Shown here: in pieces, positions 26,538-35,157 of the stretch
Layout: every line of letters begins with the position of its first letter
How positions within the stretch are numbered: the stretch's first letter is position 1
Source: Bacteroidota bacterium
GTDB taxonomy: Bacteria; Bacteroidota; Bacteroidia; UKL13-3
NCBI GenBank assembly: GCA_947456185.1
Contig: CANGPW010000020.1
Coordinates: forward strand, 1-37,743
DNA length: 37,743 nt
Direction of reading: 5' to 3'
Notes under the pieces: generated by a model
Databases searched by the model: none
Seen by the model: the letters and a program-made list of their open reading frames with translations, nothing else
What the model was told of the DNA's origin: nothing
Program-made: the position numbers and the translations under genes

Positions 26538-26744
26538 CTAAAAATCTTTTTTAGCAACTCCGTCTTTTATAGCTTGTAATGCAGCTTTTTCTCCCATGAT
26601 AGCAGCCATTTTATTGCCTTTTCCATCATTACCTTTTGCAATGTAACCACCTTTAGCTGTTTTAGAAATAACTGCTTCGTGCATTGGTACATTTTTTTCT
26701 TTTGTTTTTAAGCAATAAGCTTTAACCATTTTTGTAGTATCCAT
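26538..26744 (-). CDS. Small DUF5679-like protein lacking zinc cysteines
   Basis: A 68-residue soluble basic protein: MVKAYCLKTKEK, then HEAVISKTAKGGYIAKGND, GKGNKMAAIMG and a helical tail (EKAALQAIKDGVAKKDF). The order YC-K-K-K ... V ... K-G-x-x-A-x-G ... G-x-KM-x-x-I resembles the DUF5679 zinc-ribbon family (YCVKCK ... CPVCGTKM). Three of the four metal cysteines are replaced (T, N, K), so a zinc site cannot form. The function is unknown. The relation is my reading by eye. Monocistronic; the gene is shielded by the terminator at 26478. Confidence 0.75.
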   Translation of the reverse strand: MDTTKMVKAYCLKTKEKNVPMHEAVISKTAKGGYIAKGNDGKGNKMAAIMGEKAALQAIKDGVAKKDF

Positions 26745-27314
26745 GTTTTTTTTCTATTAATTGTATAGCAAATCTAATTATTGGAGTGAAATAAAATAAT
26801 TTAGATATAGACAGTATTTCCACTAAATTATTTAAATTCATTAATATGTTCCAAAATGTGTTAGTAAAGAGTATGTTATAAATATGTCAAGTGATATTTT
26901 TTAATTGATTTTAGATGATTACTACCAATATTTAACTTCAATTATGAGTTTTATTGTTATAATCTGCACTATAAATGATTTTTTATTACCAGTAAATAAG
27001 TTCATTTTCACATTAAACAATATTGAATTTTCTTCCTTTTTTGATGCTAAATATTAGTATTTTTTTCTTAGTAAATTTAAGGTTAAGTTTAGCTTTGCAT
27101 TTAAAACAATTATTTATATGTTTGAGGAATAATCTAAAAAAACATAATCAAAATTTATACCTTTTCAATATCGAACTAAATTGATAGTTATTATGAAGGT
27201 ATTTTTATTATTAAATTTTCTAATTAATTAAAAAAAATTAGAAAAAAACTCAACAATAGTATTAATTTAAATGAGCACTTTATATTTATAAATGCAGTTA
27301 AAGGATAAATAAAG
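26745..27314. other. Long AT-rich intergenic region, no gene seen
   Basis: 570 bases, very AT-rich, between the small DUF5679-like gene (leftward) and the flippase gene (rightward). I see no convincing ORF, RNA gene, tandem repeat or strong hairpin. It must hold two divergent promoters, but no clean TAnnTTTG with a -33 partner stood out. Confidence 0.5.
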
Positions 27315-28670
27315 ATGGCAATATTTTGCCCCAATAAATTAGTGATAAAAATTCAAAACTTACAATTAACCAAATATAATTCGCTTCAAATTTATCAGTT
27401 TTTGCGTTATGGAAGTTTCTTTTTAATTTCTATACTACTTGCCAAAATTGCTTTTTTTAAATTTAACCCAGGCTTTGGAACTGCTAATATCATTAGTCGT
27501 TATGAACTTTTAATGGTAGTGAGTTCAAGTCTTACTTTTTTCTGGGTATCTAGTATTTGCAATACATTGGTTCCGTTTTTTTATGCCAGTAATGATGATA
27601 AACAAAAGCGAATATTATTCAATGCTTTTGCATTAATGGTAGTGTTTTCTTTATTGGCGGGTTTTGCTACTTTAAGCATAGGCTACTTTTTTTATAAAGA
27701 CGATTTCTATTTATTTCAAATGTTTTCGGTAGTGGTTTTTTTAAATACTCCAACTTTCATAGTTGATTATATTTTTTATTTAAAAGGAAAATACAAATCG
27801 CTAATTATATGGGGAATTGTAACCTTTACTATCCATTTATTGATGCTATGTTTACCGCTATATTTTAAACAAACATTGAATTTGGCCGTAAATTTATTAG
27901 TTATTTTGGCCTTGCTTAAATTCAATTACACCATTATTTTATTGCTAAAATATTCTACAATTAGTATCAATACTAGGCTTATTCAGGAGTTTTTAATTAA
28001 GGTAATGCCATTTATGTTTTCTATACTTTTGGGTGGTAGCATGGAATATATTAATAGCTATATCGTAAAATATAATTTTACTGAAATTGATTTTGCTGTA
28101 TTCAGGTATGGTGCCAAAGAGTTGCCCCTATTTTTAATTATGGCTAATTCGTTAAGTAATATTTATAGTGGTGAAATAGCCAATTTAAATAAAGAAGGAT
28201 TGCTAAAAGAAGGCTTAACCAAACTCAAAGATAGTAGTCGAAAACTCATGTATTGGCTATTTCCTTTAGCCATTGTTTTACTTTTTACTAGTAAATACAT
28301 GTATATTGGATTGTATAATTCCGACTTGGTTGATGGATATAAAATTTTCAATATTTCATTACTTTTAATTGTTAGTAGATTGATATTTCCTCAAACGGTA
28401 CTAACTGGTTTAATAAAAACTCGTGCCTTTTATTTGGTATCTACCAATGTGTTGATTGTAAATGTAGTGATGGCAATTTGGCTCGTTCAATTATTTGGAA
28501 TCACAGGTATAGCTTATGCCACTGTTATTTCTTATTTAGTAGAAAAAATTCAATTAGTTATTTATTGTAAAATGGAAGGAATTCGTTTTAAAGAATACAC
28601 TCCGGTTGTTGAATATTATTTATTTTCAGCACTATTATTAGTAGCTTTTGTGTTTTCAGTTATCATATAA
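27315..28670 (+). CDS. Polysaccharide/oligosaccharide flippase (Wzx/MATE-like)
   Basis: Polytopic inner-membrane protein of 451 residues with about 12 hydrophobic segments and no soluble domain. The layout and the segments YQFLRYGSFFLISILLAK, RYGAKELPLFLIMANSLSN and LFGITGIAYATVISYLVEK match the MOP-superfamily flippases that move lipid-linked sugars across the inner membrane. The last of these is the family's common helix near the C-terminus. No glycosyltransferase is beside it, so it is not part of a visible polysaccharide locus here. A cupin gene follows 5 bp later and is probably co-transcribed. Confidence 0.8.
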   Translation: MAIFCPNKLVIKIQNLQLTKYNSLQIYQFLRYGSFFLISILLAKIAFFKFNPGFGTANIISRYELLMVVSSSLTFFWVSSICNTLVPFFYASNDDKQKRILFNAFALMVVFSLLAGFATLSIGYFFYKDDFYLFQMFSVVVFLNTPTFIVDYIFYLKGKYKSLIIWGIVTFTIHLLMLCLPLYFKQTLNLAVNLLVILALLKFNYTIILLLKYSTISINTRLIQEFLIKVMPFMFSILLGGSMEYINSYIVKYNFTEIDFAVFRYGAKELPLFLIMANSLSNIYSGEIANLNKEGLLKEGLTKLKDSSRKLMYWLFPLAIVLLFTSKYMYIGLYNSDLVDGYKIFNISLLLIVSRLIFPQTVLTGLIKTRAFYLVSTNVLIVNVVMAIWLVQLFGITGIAYATVISYLVEKIQLVIYCKMEGIRFKEYTPVVEYYLFSALLLVAFVFSVII

Positions 28671-28675
28671 AAAAA

Positions 28676-29176
28676 ATGAATTCAGCTGCATATTTTATTG
28701 AAAAACTAGGCTTAACTCTACATGTAGAAGGAGGTGCTTTTAAAGAAACATATCGTTCTGATATGGTTATTCCTAAAGAAGCATTATCAAATGACTTTAA
28801 AGACTCGAGAAATGCGAGTACTGCCATATATTTTTTACTTTCATTTGGACAGTTCTCGGCTTTTCATAAAATTCCAAGTGATGAAATTTGGCATTTTTAT
28901 GCAGGGCAAACTTTAACTATTTATGAAATAGAAAACAATGGTAATTTGATTACACATAAATTAGGAATTGATTTAGAAAATGGCGAAACATTTCAATGTT
29001 TAATAAAAGCCGGAAACTGGTTTGCTTCAAGGTGTGAAATAACAAATGGTTTTAGTTTAGTGGGCTGTACAGTTTCACCAGGTTTTGATTTTTCCGATTT
29101 TGAATTAGCCAATAAAAATGAACTTTGCCAAGTATTCCCGTCTTTGGTAAATTTGATTAGCGAAATGACTTATTGA
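28676..29176 (+). CDS. DUF985 cupin-fold protein
   Basis: 166-residue cytoplasmic beta-barrel protein of the DUF985/Cupin_5 family. It has LGLTLHVEGGAFKETYRS at the N-terminus, STAIYFLLSFGQFSAFHKIPSDEIWHFYAG in the core (metal-binding-like H and E positions), and GNWFASRC then LVGCTVSPGFDFSDFELA at the end. These are the family's most conserved elements. No enzymatic role is firmly known for most members; a sugar- or metabolite-binding or isomerase role is possible. It lies 5 bp behind the flippase gene and so shares its transcript. Confidence 0.9.
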   Translation: MNSAAYFIEKLGLTLHVEGGAFKETYRSDMVIPKEALSNDFKDSRNASTAIYFLLSFGQFSAFHKIPSDEIWHFYAGQTLTIYEIENNGNLITHKLGIDLENGETFQCLIKAGNWFASRCEITNGFSLVGCTVSPGFDFSDFELANKNELCQVFPSLVNLISEMTY

Positions 29177-29465
29177 TAGTTTTCATTAACCTTTACCTTT
29201 TAAATAATTTATTATTGATTTGTAATTAAATATGTTGGTCGAAATTTTCAACAATAGGAATTTTCAAGAACATAACCCCATTCGTCAACATCAAAATTTT
29301 GAATTACTAATGCAAATATAAATTTTGCTGAGTATCATTTATCATACTACCATCCATTTTTGATTTATTAAATAATTCAACTAACAAAGCATTGTTTTTT
29401 TGAACTTAATAAATTAAGATAATTACAAAAAATATTTTTTTTGAAAAGCAAATGTCATACATAAC

Positions 29466-29483
29466 TTATGACTGGAGTCATAA
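29466..29483 (+). promoter_or_regulatory. FNR/CRP-family-like operator before the nos operon
   Basis: Perfect 7-bp inverted repeat TTATGAC-TGGA-GTCATAA. Its size and 4-nt spacer match the binding-site layout of CRP/FNR-family regulators (for comparison, FNR TTGAT-N4-ATCAA), but the half-site differs. A further GTCAT half lies at 29454-29458. If the -7 box at 29504-29511 is used, the palindrome is centred about 42-45 bp upstream of the start of transcription, the classic activator position. Confidence 0.6.
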
Positions 29484-29503
29484 ATTCAAATAGCTGTAAA
29501 ACA

Positions 29504-29511
29504 CACCTTTG
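29504..29511 (+). promoter_or_regulatory. Possible -7 box of the nos operon
   Basis: CACCTTTG differs from TAnnTTTG at one base (C for T at position 1). No -33 TTTG is present, which is what an activator-dependent promoter would show. The leader to the ATG at 29538 would be about 20 nt. Confidence 0.4.
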
Positions 29512-29537
29512 TTTCCATAAACTAGATAAAAATAAAC

Positions 29538-30029
29538 ATGAAAAAAATCTTTGTAATCTTAACATTTGCTTCCATATTATATGCCTGCGGTGGTGGTGAA
29601 TCAAAATCTGAATCTAAAACAGAAGAAGCGGTTGAAGCAACAACAGAAGGTTCAGAAGGAAATGTAAATCCTGACTATGACCCTAAAAGAGGTGAAGGAA
29701 AATTTACTGCAGAAACTGTAAAAATAGGTGCAACAATAGATGCAGCAATGGTAACAGATGGCGAAAAAATTCAATCAGTAAAATGCAGTGCTTGCCATAA
29801 ACTAACTGATGAAAAATTAGTTGGTCCAGGTTGGGCAGGTGTAACTGCACGCAGAAATCCAGAATGGATTATGAACTTTATTACCAATCCAGATCCAATG
29901 ATTGACAAGGATCCAGTAGTTCAAGCCTCATTAGAACTTTGCTTAGTGCGTATGCCAAACCAAAGTTTAACAGACGATGATGCAAGACATTTATTAGAAT
30001 TTATGCGTAAAAATGACGGTGTTAAATAA
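29538..30029 (+). CDS. Lipoprotein cytochrome c, likely NosZ electron donor
   Basis: 163-residue exported monohaem c-type cytochrome. Residues 1-17 are a lipoprotein signal with lipobox LYAC (lipidated C17), followed by a Glu/Ser/Lys-rich flexible linker (18-60). The haem site is CSACH (C83, C86, H87), and the likely methionine ligand is M139 in VRMPNQ. VGPGWAGVTARRNPEWI and DDDARHLLEFM match class I cytochrome c folds. Such a gene directly before nosZ is common in Bacteroidota. The inferred role is electron delivery from the quinone/cytochrome bc or alternative complex to NosZ on the periplasmic face. It is 21 bp ahead of nosZ and behind the palindrome. Confidence 0.9.
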   Translation: MKKIFVILTFASILYACGGGESKSESKTEEAVEATTEGSEGNVNPDYDPKRGEGKFTAETVKIGATIDAAMVTDGEKIQSVKCSACHKLTDEKLVGPGWAGVTARRNPEWIMNFITNPDPMIDKDPVVQASLELCLVRMPNQSLTDDDARHLLEFMRKNDGVK

Positions 30030-30050
30030 ACAATAAAACAAGTACCCCAA

Positions 30051-32012
30051 ATGAAAAAAAATATAATAATTTTAAGTTCAGTAATAGGCTTGGCCATGCT
30101 TTCGGTAGTAGGCTGCAAACCTAAAAACACAAGCAATGCAACCAGTGCCGATGCAGCACAAAAAGTGTATGTAGCACCTGGTAAATACGATGAAATTTAC
30201 AACTTTGTAAGTGGTGGATTCAGTGGTCAAATGAGTGTTTACGGAATACCGTCTGGTCGTTTGCTACGTGTTATACCCGTATTTTCACAAGATCCAGAAA
30301 AAGGTTGGGGCTACAGTGAAGAAACTAAACCTATGATGAATACATCGCATGGTTTTACTCCTTGGGATGATTTGCACCATGTGCAACTTTCAAAAACCAA
30401 TGGTGAAGCAGATGGAAGATGGGTGTTTGGAAATGCAAACAATACACCTCGTGTTGCTCGCATTGATTTAAGCACTTTCCGTACTCAAGAAATTATAGAA
30501 TTGCCTAACAGTGGTGGAAATCACTCCTCACCATTTATTACAGAAAATACTGAGTATGTAGTAGCTGGTACACGTTTTAGTGTTCCAATGGATGATGCAA
30601 ATGGCGATGTACCAATTAACACTTACAAAGAAAATTTCAAAGGAACCTTGAGTTTTATTAGTGTAGGTAAAGAAGATGGAAAAATGGATATTGCTTTCCA
30701 AATAGAATGCCCAGGCGTAAACTTTGATTTAAGTAGGGCTGGTAAAGGTGTTTCTCATGGATGGTTCTTCTTTTCATGCTACAATACAGAACAAGCTAAT
30801 ACTTTGTTAGAAGTGAATGCTTCGCAAAAAGACAAAGATTTTGTGATGGCTGTAAATTGGAAAAAAGCAGAAGAATATATGAAAGCTGGTAAAGGTAAAA
30901 AACAAGCTGTAAGATATGCGCATAACACCTATAGCGAAAAAACGCATACTGCTACTTCTGAATTAAAAACTGAAGTGTTGGTATTAAGTGCTAAAGAGTT
31001 AAAAGACATTTGTTACTTTATTCCTTGTCCTAAATCGCCTCATGGTTGCGATGTTTCTCCAACAGGTGAATTCATTGTAGCAAGTGGTAAATTAGCTGCT
31101 GTTATTCCTGTTTTTAGTTTTGATAAAATTCAAAAAGCAATTGCAGCAAAAAGTTATGATGGCGAATTTGATGGAATTCCAGTTATTAAATACGAATCGG
31201 CTTTACAAGGCGAAGTTAAAAAACCAGGCTTAGGTCCTTTACATACCGAATTTGATGACAATGGAAATGCTTACACTTCAATGTTTGTATCTTCTGAAGT
31301 GGTTAAATGGAGTTTAAAAGATTTAAAAGTATTAGACAGAGTTCCTACTTATTATTCTATTGGTCACTTATGTGTAGTAGGTGGTGACACTAAAAAACCT
31401 TATGGAAAATATTTAATTGCTTATAATAAAATTACAAAAGACAGGTATTTACCTACAGGTCCTGAGTTATCGCAAAGCGCACAGTTATTTGATATCAGTG
31501 GCGACAAAATGAAACTATTATTAGATTTCCCAACCATTGGCGAACCACATTATGCTCAAGCATGTTTGGCAAGTTTAATCAAAGACAAATCCGTAAAAAT
31601 GTTTAAGATTGAAGAAAACAGCCATCCTTATGTAGCCAAAGGAGAAAAAGAAACTAAAGTAGTAAGAGAAGGAAAAAAAGTGCATGTTTACATGACTGCC
31701 ATTCGCTCACATTTATCACCCGATAATATTGAAGGAATTAAAATGGGCGATGAAGTATATTTCCATGTTACTAACTTAGAGCAAGATTGGGATGTGCCTC
31801 ATGGTTTTGCTATCAAAGGAGCATCGAATGCTGAGTTATTAATTATGCCAGGCGAAACACAAACTTTAAAATGGATTCCTACCAAAGTTGGTATTTCACC
31901 CATGTATTGTACCGATTTTTGTAGTGCTTTACACCAAGAAATGCAAGGATATGTTCGCGTATCACCAGCATCGAGTAAAGTTCCTATTAGCTTTAGTTTA
32001 GGTGCTAAGTAA
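30051..32012 (+). CDS. nosZ: Nitrous-oxide reductase, clade II
   Basis: Periplasmic copper enzyme that reduces N2O to N2, 653 residues. The N-terminus has a Sec lipoprotein-type signal (SVVGC lipobox near 22) and no twin-arginine motif, as in clade II enzymes. The seven-bladed propeller carries CuZ ligand motifs: DDLHHVQ, GGNHSSP, VSHGWFF and SPHGCDVSPTGE. The C-terminal cupredoxin domain carries the CuA site: H584 in VPHGFAIKG, then C620, C624, H628 and M631 in YCTDFCSALHQEM. All key residues are present, so it should be functional. Downstream genes supply copper and assembly factors. A hairpin terminator follows the stop, so nosZ message is probably more abundant than the accessory part. 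Confidence 0.98.
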   Translation: MKKNIIILSSVIGLAMLSVVGCKPKNTSNATSADAAQKVYVAPGKYDEIYNFVSGGFSGQMSVYGIPSGRLLRVIPVFSQDPEKGWGYSEETKPMMNTSHGFTPWDDLHHVQLSKTNGEADGRWVFGNANNTPRVARIDLSTFRTQEIIELPNSGGNHSSPFITENTEYVVAGTRFSVPMDDANGDVPINTYKENFKGTLSFISVGKEDGKMDIAFQIECPGVNFDLSRAGKGVSHGWFFFSCYNTEQANTLLEVNASQKDKDFVMAVNWKKAEEYMKAGKGKKQAVRYAHNTYSEKTHTATSELKTEVLVLSAKELKDICYFIPCPKSPHGCDVSPTGEFIVASGKLAAVIPVFSFDKIQKAIAAKSYDGEFDGIPVIKYESALQGEVKKPGLGPLHTEFDDNGNAYTSMFVSSEVVKWSLKDLKVLDRVPTYYSIGHLCVVGGDTKKPYGKYLIAYNKITKDRYLPTGPELSQSAQLFDISGDKMKLLLDFPTIGEPHYAQACLASLIKDKSVKMFKIEENSHPYVAKGEKETKVVREGKKVHVYMTAIRSHLSPDNIEGIKMGDEVYFHVTNLEQDWDVPHGFAIKGASNAELLIMPGETQTLKWIPTKVGISPMYCTDFCSALHQEMQGYVRVSPASSKVPISFSLGAK

Positions 32013-32057
32013 TAATAAATAATTTATAAAGGCTCTTTCAAAAGCGCTTATTTTCTA

Positions 32058-32126
32058 GTCAGTTCGAGCGAAGTCGAGAACCTTATATTTTCGTTTTCAA
32101 CATATTTCGACTTCGCTCAATATGAC
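32058..32126. repeat. Two inverted copies of a dispersed repeat (GAGCGAAGTCGA family)
   Basis: A copy at 32058-32080 (core GAGCGAAGTCGA) and an inverted copy at 32105-32126 (core TCGACTTCGCTC) form a 12-bp perfect stem (32066-32077 with 32107-32118) around a 29-nt loop. Both copies start with GTCA and resemble the element at 3045 (GTCACCCTGAGCGGAGTC). Confidence 0.65.
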
Positions 32127-32134
32127 AAAAATGT

Positions 32135-32171
32135 GAAGAGGCTGCCCTTTTAAGACAGCCTCTTCTATTTT
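32135..32171 (+). terminator. Terminator-like hairpin between nosZ and the NosL fusion gene
   Basis: Perfect 10-bp stem GAAGAGGCTG / CAGCCTCTTC with an 11-nt loop, followed by TATTTT. The T-run is short, so partial termination is plausible, leaving a lower level of downstream transcript. Confidence 0.75.
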
Positions 32172-32195
32172 AAAGTCATTCAATTTTTAATAACC

Positions 32196-33200
32196 ATGAA
32201 ATTAACAACATTATCGCGAGTGCTTTTATTTGTAGCAGCCGCACTTTTAGGTTCATCTATTTTTGTTGCCATTTGGCGCATAGAATTAGAAGCACCGCAA
32301 TATCCTGAGGGCTTAAATTTATTAATTTATGCCAATAAATTAGGAGGAAACGTAGAAATAATAAATGGTTTGAACCATTATATTGGCATGCAAACTTTAC
32401 ATGCCGAAAACTTTATTGAGTTTACTATTCTTCCTTATATCATTGGTTTTTTTGCAGCATTTTCTCTGCTTGCAGCAATTATTGCTAATAAAAAAATAGC
32501 TAATATTTTATTCTTTTCATTTGTGGCTTTTGGCATAATAGCCATGATTGATTTTTACAGGTGGAATTATAATTACGGACATAATTTAGATCCAAATGCT
32601 GCCATTATAGTTCCAGGAATGGCCTATCAACCACCATTGATTGGCTACAAACAATTATTAAACTTTGGTGCATTTTCAATTCCTGATATTGGTGGTTGGT
32701 TTTTTATAACTGCTGGTTTATTCATGCTAACTGTATTTGTAACAGGAACAAAATTTTGGGCTAAAAAAATGACCAAAAATGTTGTTCCATTAGTTGTTTT
32801 TGGATTTATTTCTTTGCTTACATCTTGCACAACAGATGGACCAAAACAACCAAAACTTCATCACACCAATTGTGACTTTTGTAAAATGACCATTGCCAAC
32901 GAAAAATTTATTGCACAATGTGTAACAGACAAGGGCAGGGTTTATTACTTTGATGACATAGCGTGCATGGTTCGTTTTAAAAGCGAAAACACTGCTTTTT
33001 CAATAGCAAACTTTTACATTGCCGACTTTAAAAATCCAACAAAATATTTAAAAGTAAGCGAAGCAATTTTGTTTAAAAACGAAGAAATAAAAAGTCCAAT
33101 GGGCGGTAATATTATTGCTTTTTCAAAGCAAACCGATGCAGAAGAATTTATACAAAAACATGCTGCAACAAAAATTTCATGGGAAGAATTAAACAAGTAA
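32196..33200 (+). CDS. Fusion of a nos-linked membrane domain and NosL copper chaperone
   Basis: 334 residues in one uninterrupted frame. Residues 1-190 form a membrane domain with about four or five helices and a conserved-looking periplasmic loop (YRWNYNYGHNLDP, QPPLIGYKQLLNFGAFSIPDIGGW). This resembles the separate membrane protein that usually follows nosZ in Bacteroidota. Residues 192-334 are NosL: MTKNVVPLVVFGFISLLTSC looks like a lipoprotein signal with Cys211, then CDFCKMTI (C226, C229, M231) and RVYYFDDIACMVRF. NosL binds Cu(I) for NosZ maturation. M192 (ATG at 32769) could still act as an internal start. It is 23 bp ahead of nosD. Confidence 0.85.
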   Translation: MKLTTLSRVLLFVAAALLGSSIFVAIWRIELEAPQYPEGLNLLIYANKLGGNVEIINGLNHYIGMQTLHAENFIEFTILPYIIGFFAAFSLLAAIIANKKIANILFFSFVAFGIIAMIDFYRWNYNYGHNLDPNAAIIVPGMAYQPPLIGYKQLLNFGAFSIPDIGGWFFITAGLFMLTVFVTGTKFWAKKMTKNVVPLVVFGFISLLTSCTTDGPKQPKLHHTNCDFCKMTIANEKFIAQCVTDKGRVYYFDDIACMVRFKSENTAFSIANFYIADFKNPTKYLKVSEAILFKNEEIKSPMGGNIIAFSKQTDAEEFIQKHAATKISWEELNK

Positions 33201-33223
33201 TTGATAAAACCAAAAGGCAAACA

Positions 33224-34447
33224 ATGCTAAGTATATTAAGCATTGTTTTTGCGTTTATAGCCAATGGTAAAACCATTACCGTTGGGCAAAATAAGCAGTG
33301 TAAAACTATTCATCAAGCCATAAAAATTGCGGCAACTTTCGATACCATAGAAATACATGAAGGCTTGTACAAAGAAGGAAATATTGTAGTTAATAAATCG
33401 CTGTACATAAAAGGAATTAACAAGCCTGTTTTAGATGGAGAAAAGAAATTTGAAATCATTTCTGTAAAATCGAATTACACCACCATTGACGGTTTAATAG
33501 TTCAACATTCGGGCTATGCTACGCTCGATGATCCGGGTGGAATAAAGGTGTACGATGCGCACCATGTTAACATTATAAACAATACACTTTCCGATAATTT
33601 TTTTGGTATTTATATCCAATACGGACAACATTGTATAATTAAAAACAACAATATTGAAGCCTTTGGAGTGGAAGAACAGCAAATAGGGAATGGCATTCAT
33701 TGTTGGAAAAGTGATAGCCTACAAATTATTGGAAATAAAATTACCGGACATAGAGATGGTATTTATTTTGAGTTTGTAAAAGGTTCCATTATTTGGAGAA
33801 ACATTTCGTATAAAAATATTCGTTATGGCTTGCATTTTATGTTCTCGAACGATGATGCTTATATTGGCAATATATTTAAAAACAATGGCGCTGGTGTATC
33901 GGTAATGTTTACCAAAAACGTAAAAATGATTAACAACTACTTTTCTGATAATTGGGGCGATGCAGCTTATGGATTATTACTAAAAGAAATATCAGATGCA
34001 TATATTTTCAATAACCGATTTTTATCGAACACTTCGGGAATTTATATGGAAGGAACGAGCAGAATAAAAGTAGAAAATAATAGTTTTAATAACAACGGTT
34101 GGGGAATGAAAATTCAAGCAAGTTGCATGGAAAATAACATCATTAATAACAATTTTAAAAACAATACTTTCGATATAAGCACCAATGGTTCTTTGGTATT
34201 GAACGTTTTTAACAAAAACTATTGGGACAAATACGAAGGCTACGATTTAAATAAGGACAATATTGGCGATGTAGCCTATCATCCTTTAAGTTTATTTTCT
34301 ATTATTGTGGAAAATAATGCTTCGGTGATGTTGTTGTATCAAAGTTTTTTTGCCATGCTTTTAGATAAATCGGAAAAGGTAATTCCAAGTTTAACACCCA
34401 CTAATTTTATAGATGAGCAACCCTTAATGCACCCAATTTTACTATGA
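33224..34447 (+). CDS. nosD: NosD, periplasmic copper-site assembly protein
   Basis: Right-handed parallel beta-helix protein of the CASH/NosD family that works with NosF and NosY in maturing the copper centres of NosZ. I use ATG 33224, which gives a signal peptide (LSILSIVFAFIANGKT). An upstream ATG at 33179 overlaps the NosL gene and adds a charged, non-signal tail. The body has Asn-rich helical rungs (NNTLSDNFFGIYIQYG, NNFKNNTFDISTNG). The C-terminal NKNYWDKYEGYDLNKDNIGD and AYHPLSLFSIIVE are the NosD-specific ending. The stop overlaps the nosF start (ATGA), so expression is coupled. Confidence 0.93.
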   Translation: MLSILSIVFAFIANGKTITVGQNKQCKTIHQAIKIAATFDTIEIHEGLYKEGNIVVNKSLYIKGINKPVLDGEKKFEIISVKSNYTTIDGLIVQHSGYATLDDPGGIKVYDAHHVNIINNTLSDNFFGIYIQYGQHCIIKNNNIEAFGVEEQQIGNGIHCWKSDSLQIIGNKITGHRDGIYFEFVKGSIIWRNISYKNIRYGLHFMFSNDDAYIGNIFKNNGAGVSVMFTKNVKMINNYFSDNWGDAAYGLLLKEISDAYIFNNRFLSNTSGIYMEGTSRIKVENNSFNNNGWGMKIQASCMENNIINNNFKNNTFDISTNGSLVLNVFNKNYWDKYEGYDLNKDNIGDVAYHPLSLFSIIVENNASVMLLYQSFFAMLLDKSEKVIPSLTPTNFIDEQPLMHPILL

Positions 34448-35157
34448 TAGCTATTCAAAATATTTCGAAAAAATTTGGTAAACTAACAGTTTTAGATGGT
34501 GCTTCGGCTCAATTTAATAAAGGTGAATGCATTGCTTTAATTGGCCCGAACGGTTGCGGAAAAACTACTTTAATAAAAAGTATTTTAGGAATGGTAGTTC
34601 CCAATACTGGCAATATTTTGTTCAATGATGTTTCCATAAAAAATAAATTTTTATACAGAAACAATATTGGTTACATGCCACAAATAGGCCGCTATCCCGA
34701 AAACATGAGCATTGGCCAAGTAATTGATATGATAAAAAATATTAGAAATTACAACAGTCAATTAGATGAAGAATTATTGGATTTATACAAAATAAAAGAC
34801 CTGCTTAACAAAAAAATGAGAACGCTTTCGGGCGGAACTACTCAAAAAATAAGCGCAACCATTGCATTTTTATTTAACCCCGATGTATTGATTTTAGATG
34901 AACCTACAGCAGGTTTAGATCCTTTGGCAGCGGAAATTTTAAAGGAAAAAATTATTAAGGAAAAACAAAAAGGCAAGCTCATTATTATTACATCGCACTT
35001 ACTCAGTGAGCTAGATGAATTGGTAACGCAAGTGGTTTTTATGCAAGATGGAAAAATAAAGTTTCATAAAAACACCGAAGAATTAAAAAACGATACGCAA
35101 ATGCCAACTATTGCCAAGGCAATTACTCATATTTTAAAAGCTACCGCGCATGAATAG
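34444..35157 (+). CDS. nosF: NosF, ABC transporter ATPase
   Basis: 237-residue cytoplasmic ATPase. Walker A GPNGCGKTT (34-42), Q-loop Q80 in YMPQIGRYPENMS, signature LSGGT (128-132), Walker B (DVLILDEP, 147-154), D-loop and switch His in TSHLLSELDEL are all intact. It pairs with the NosY permease. The NosDFY complex uses ATP hydrolysis to help place copper or sulfur into NosZ. The ATG overlaps the nosD stop by four bases, and the 3' end overlaps nosY by eight bases. Confidence 0.95.
   Translation: MIAIQNISKKFGKLTVLDGASAQFNKGECIALIGPNGCGKTTLIKSILGMVVPNTGNILFNDVSIKNKFLYRNNIGYMPQIGRYPENMSIGQVIDMIKNIRNYNSQLDEELLDLYKIKDLLNKKMRTLSGGTTQKISATIAFLFNPDVLILDEPTAGLDPLAAEILKEKIIKEKQKGKLIIITSHLLSELDELVTQVVFMQDGKIKFHKNTEELKNDTQMPTIAKAITHILKATAHE

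Larger units (their letters stand above)
29177..29537 (+). other. Intergenic control region of the nos operon
   Basis: 361 bases without a gene between the DUF985 cupin and the cytochrome c gene. It is AT-rich with no clear terminator for the cupin transcript. The right end holds an FNR/CRP-like palindrome (29466-29483) and a possible -7 box (29504-29511), annotated separately. Confidence 0.55.
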
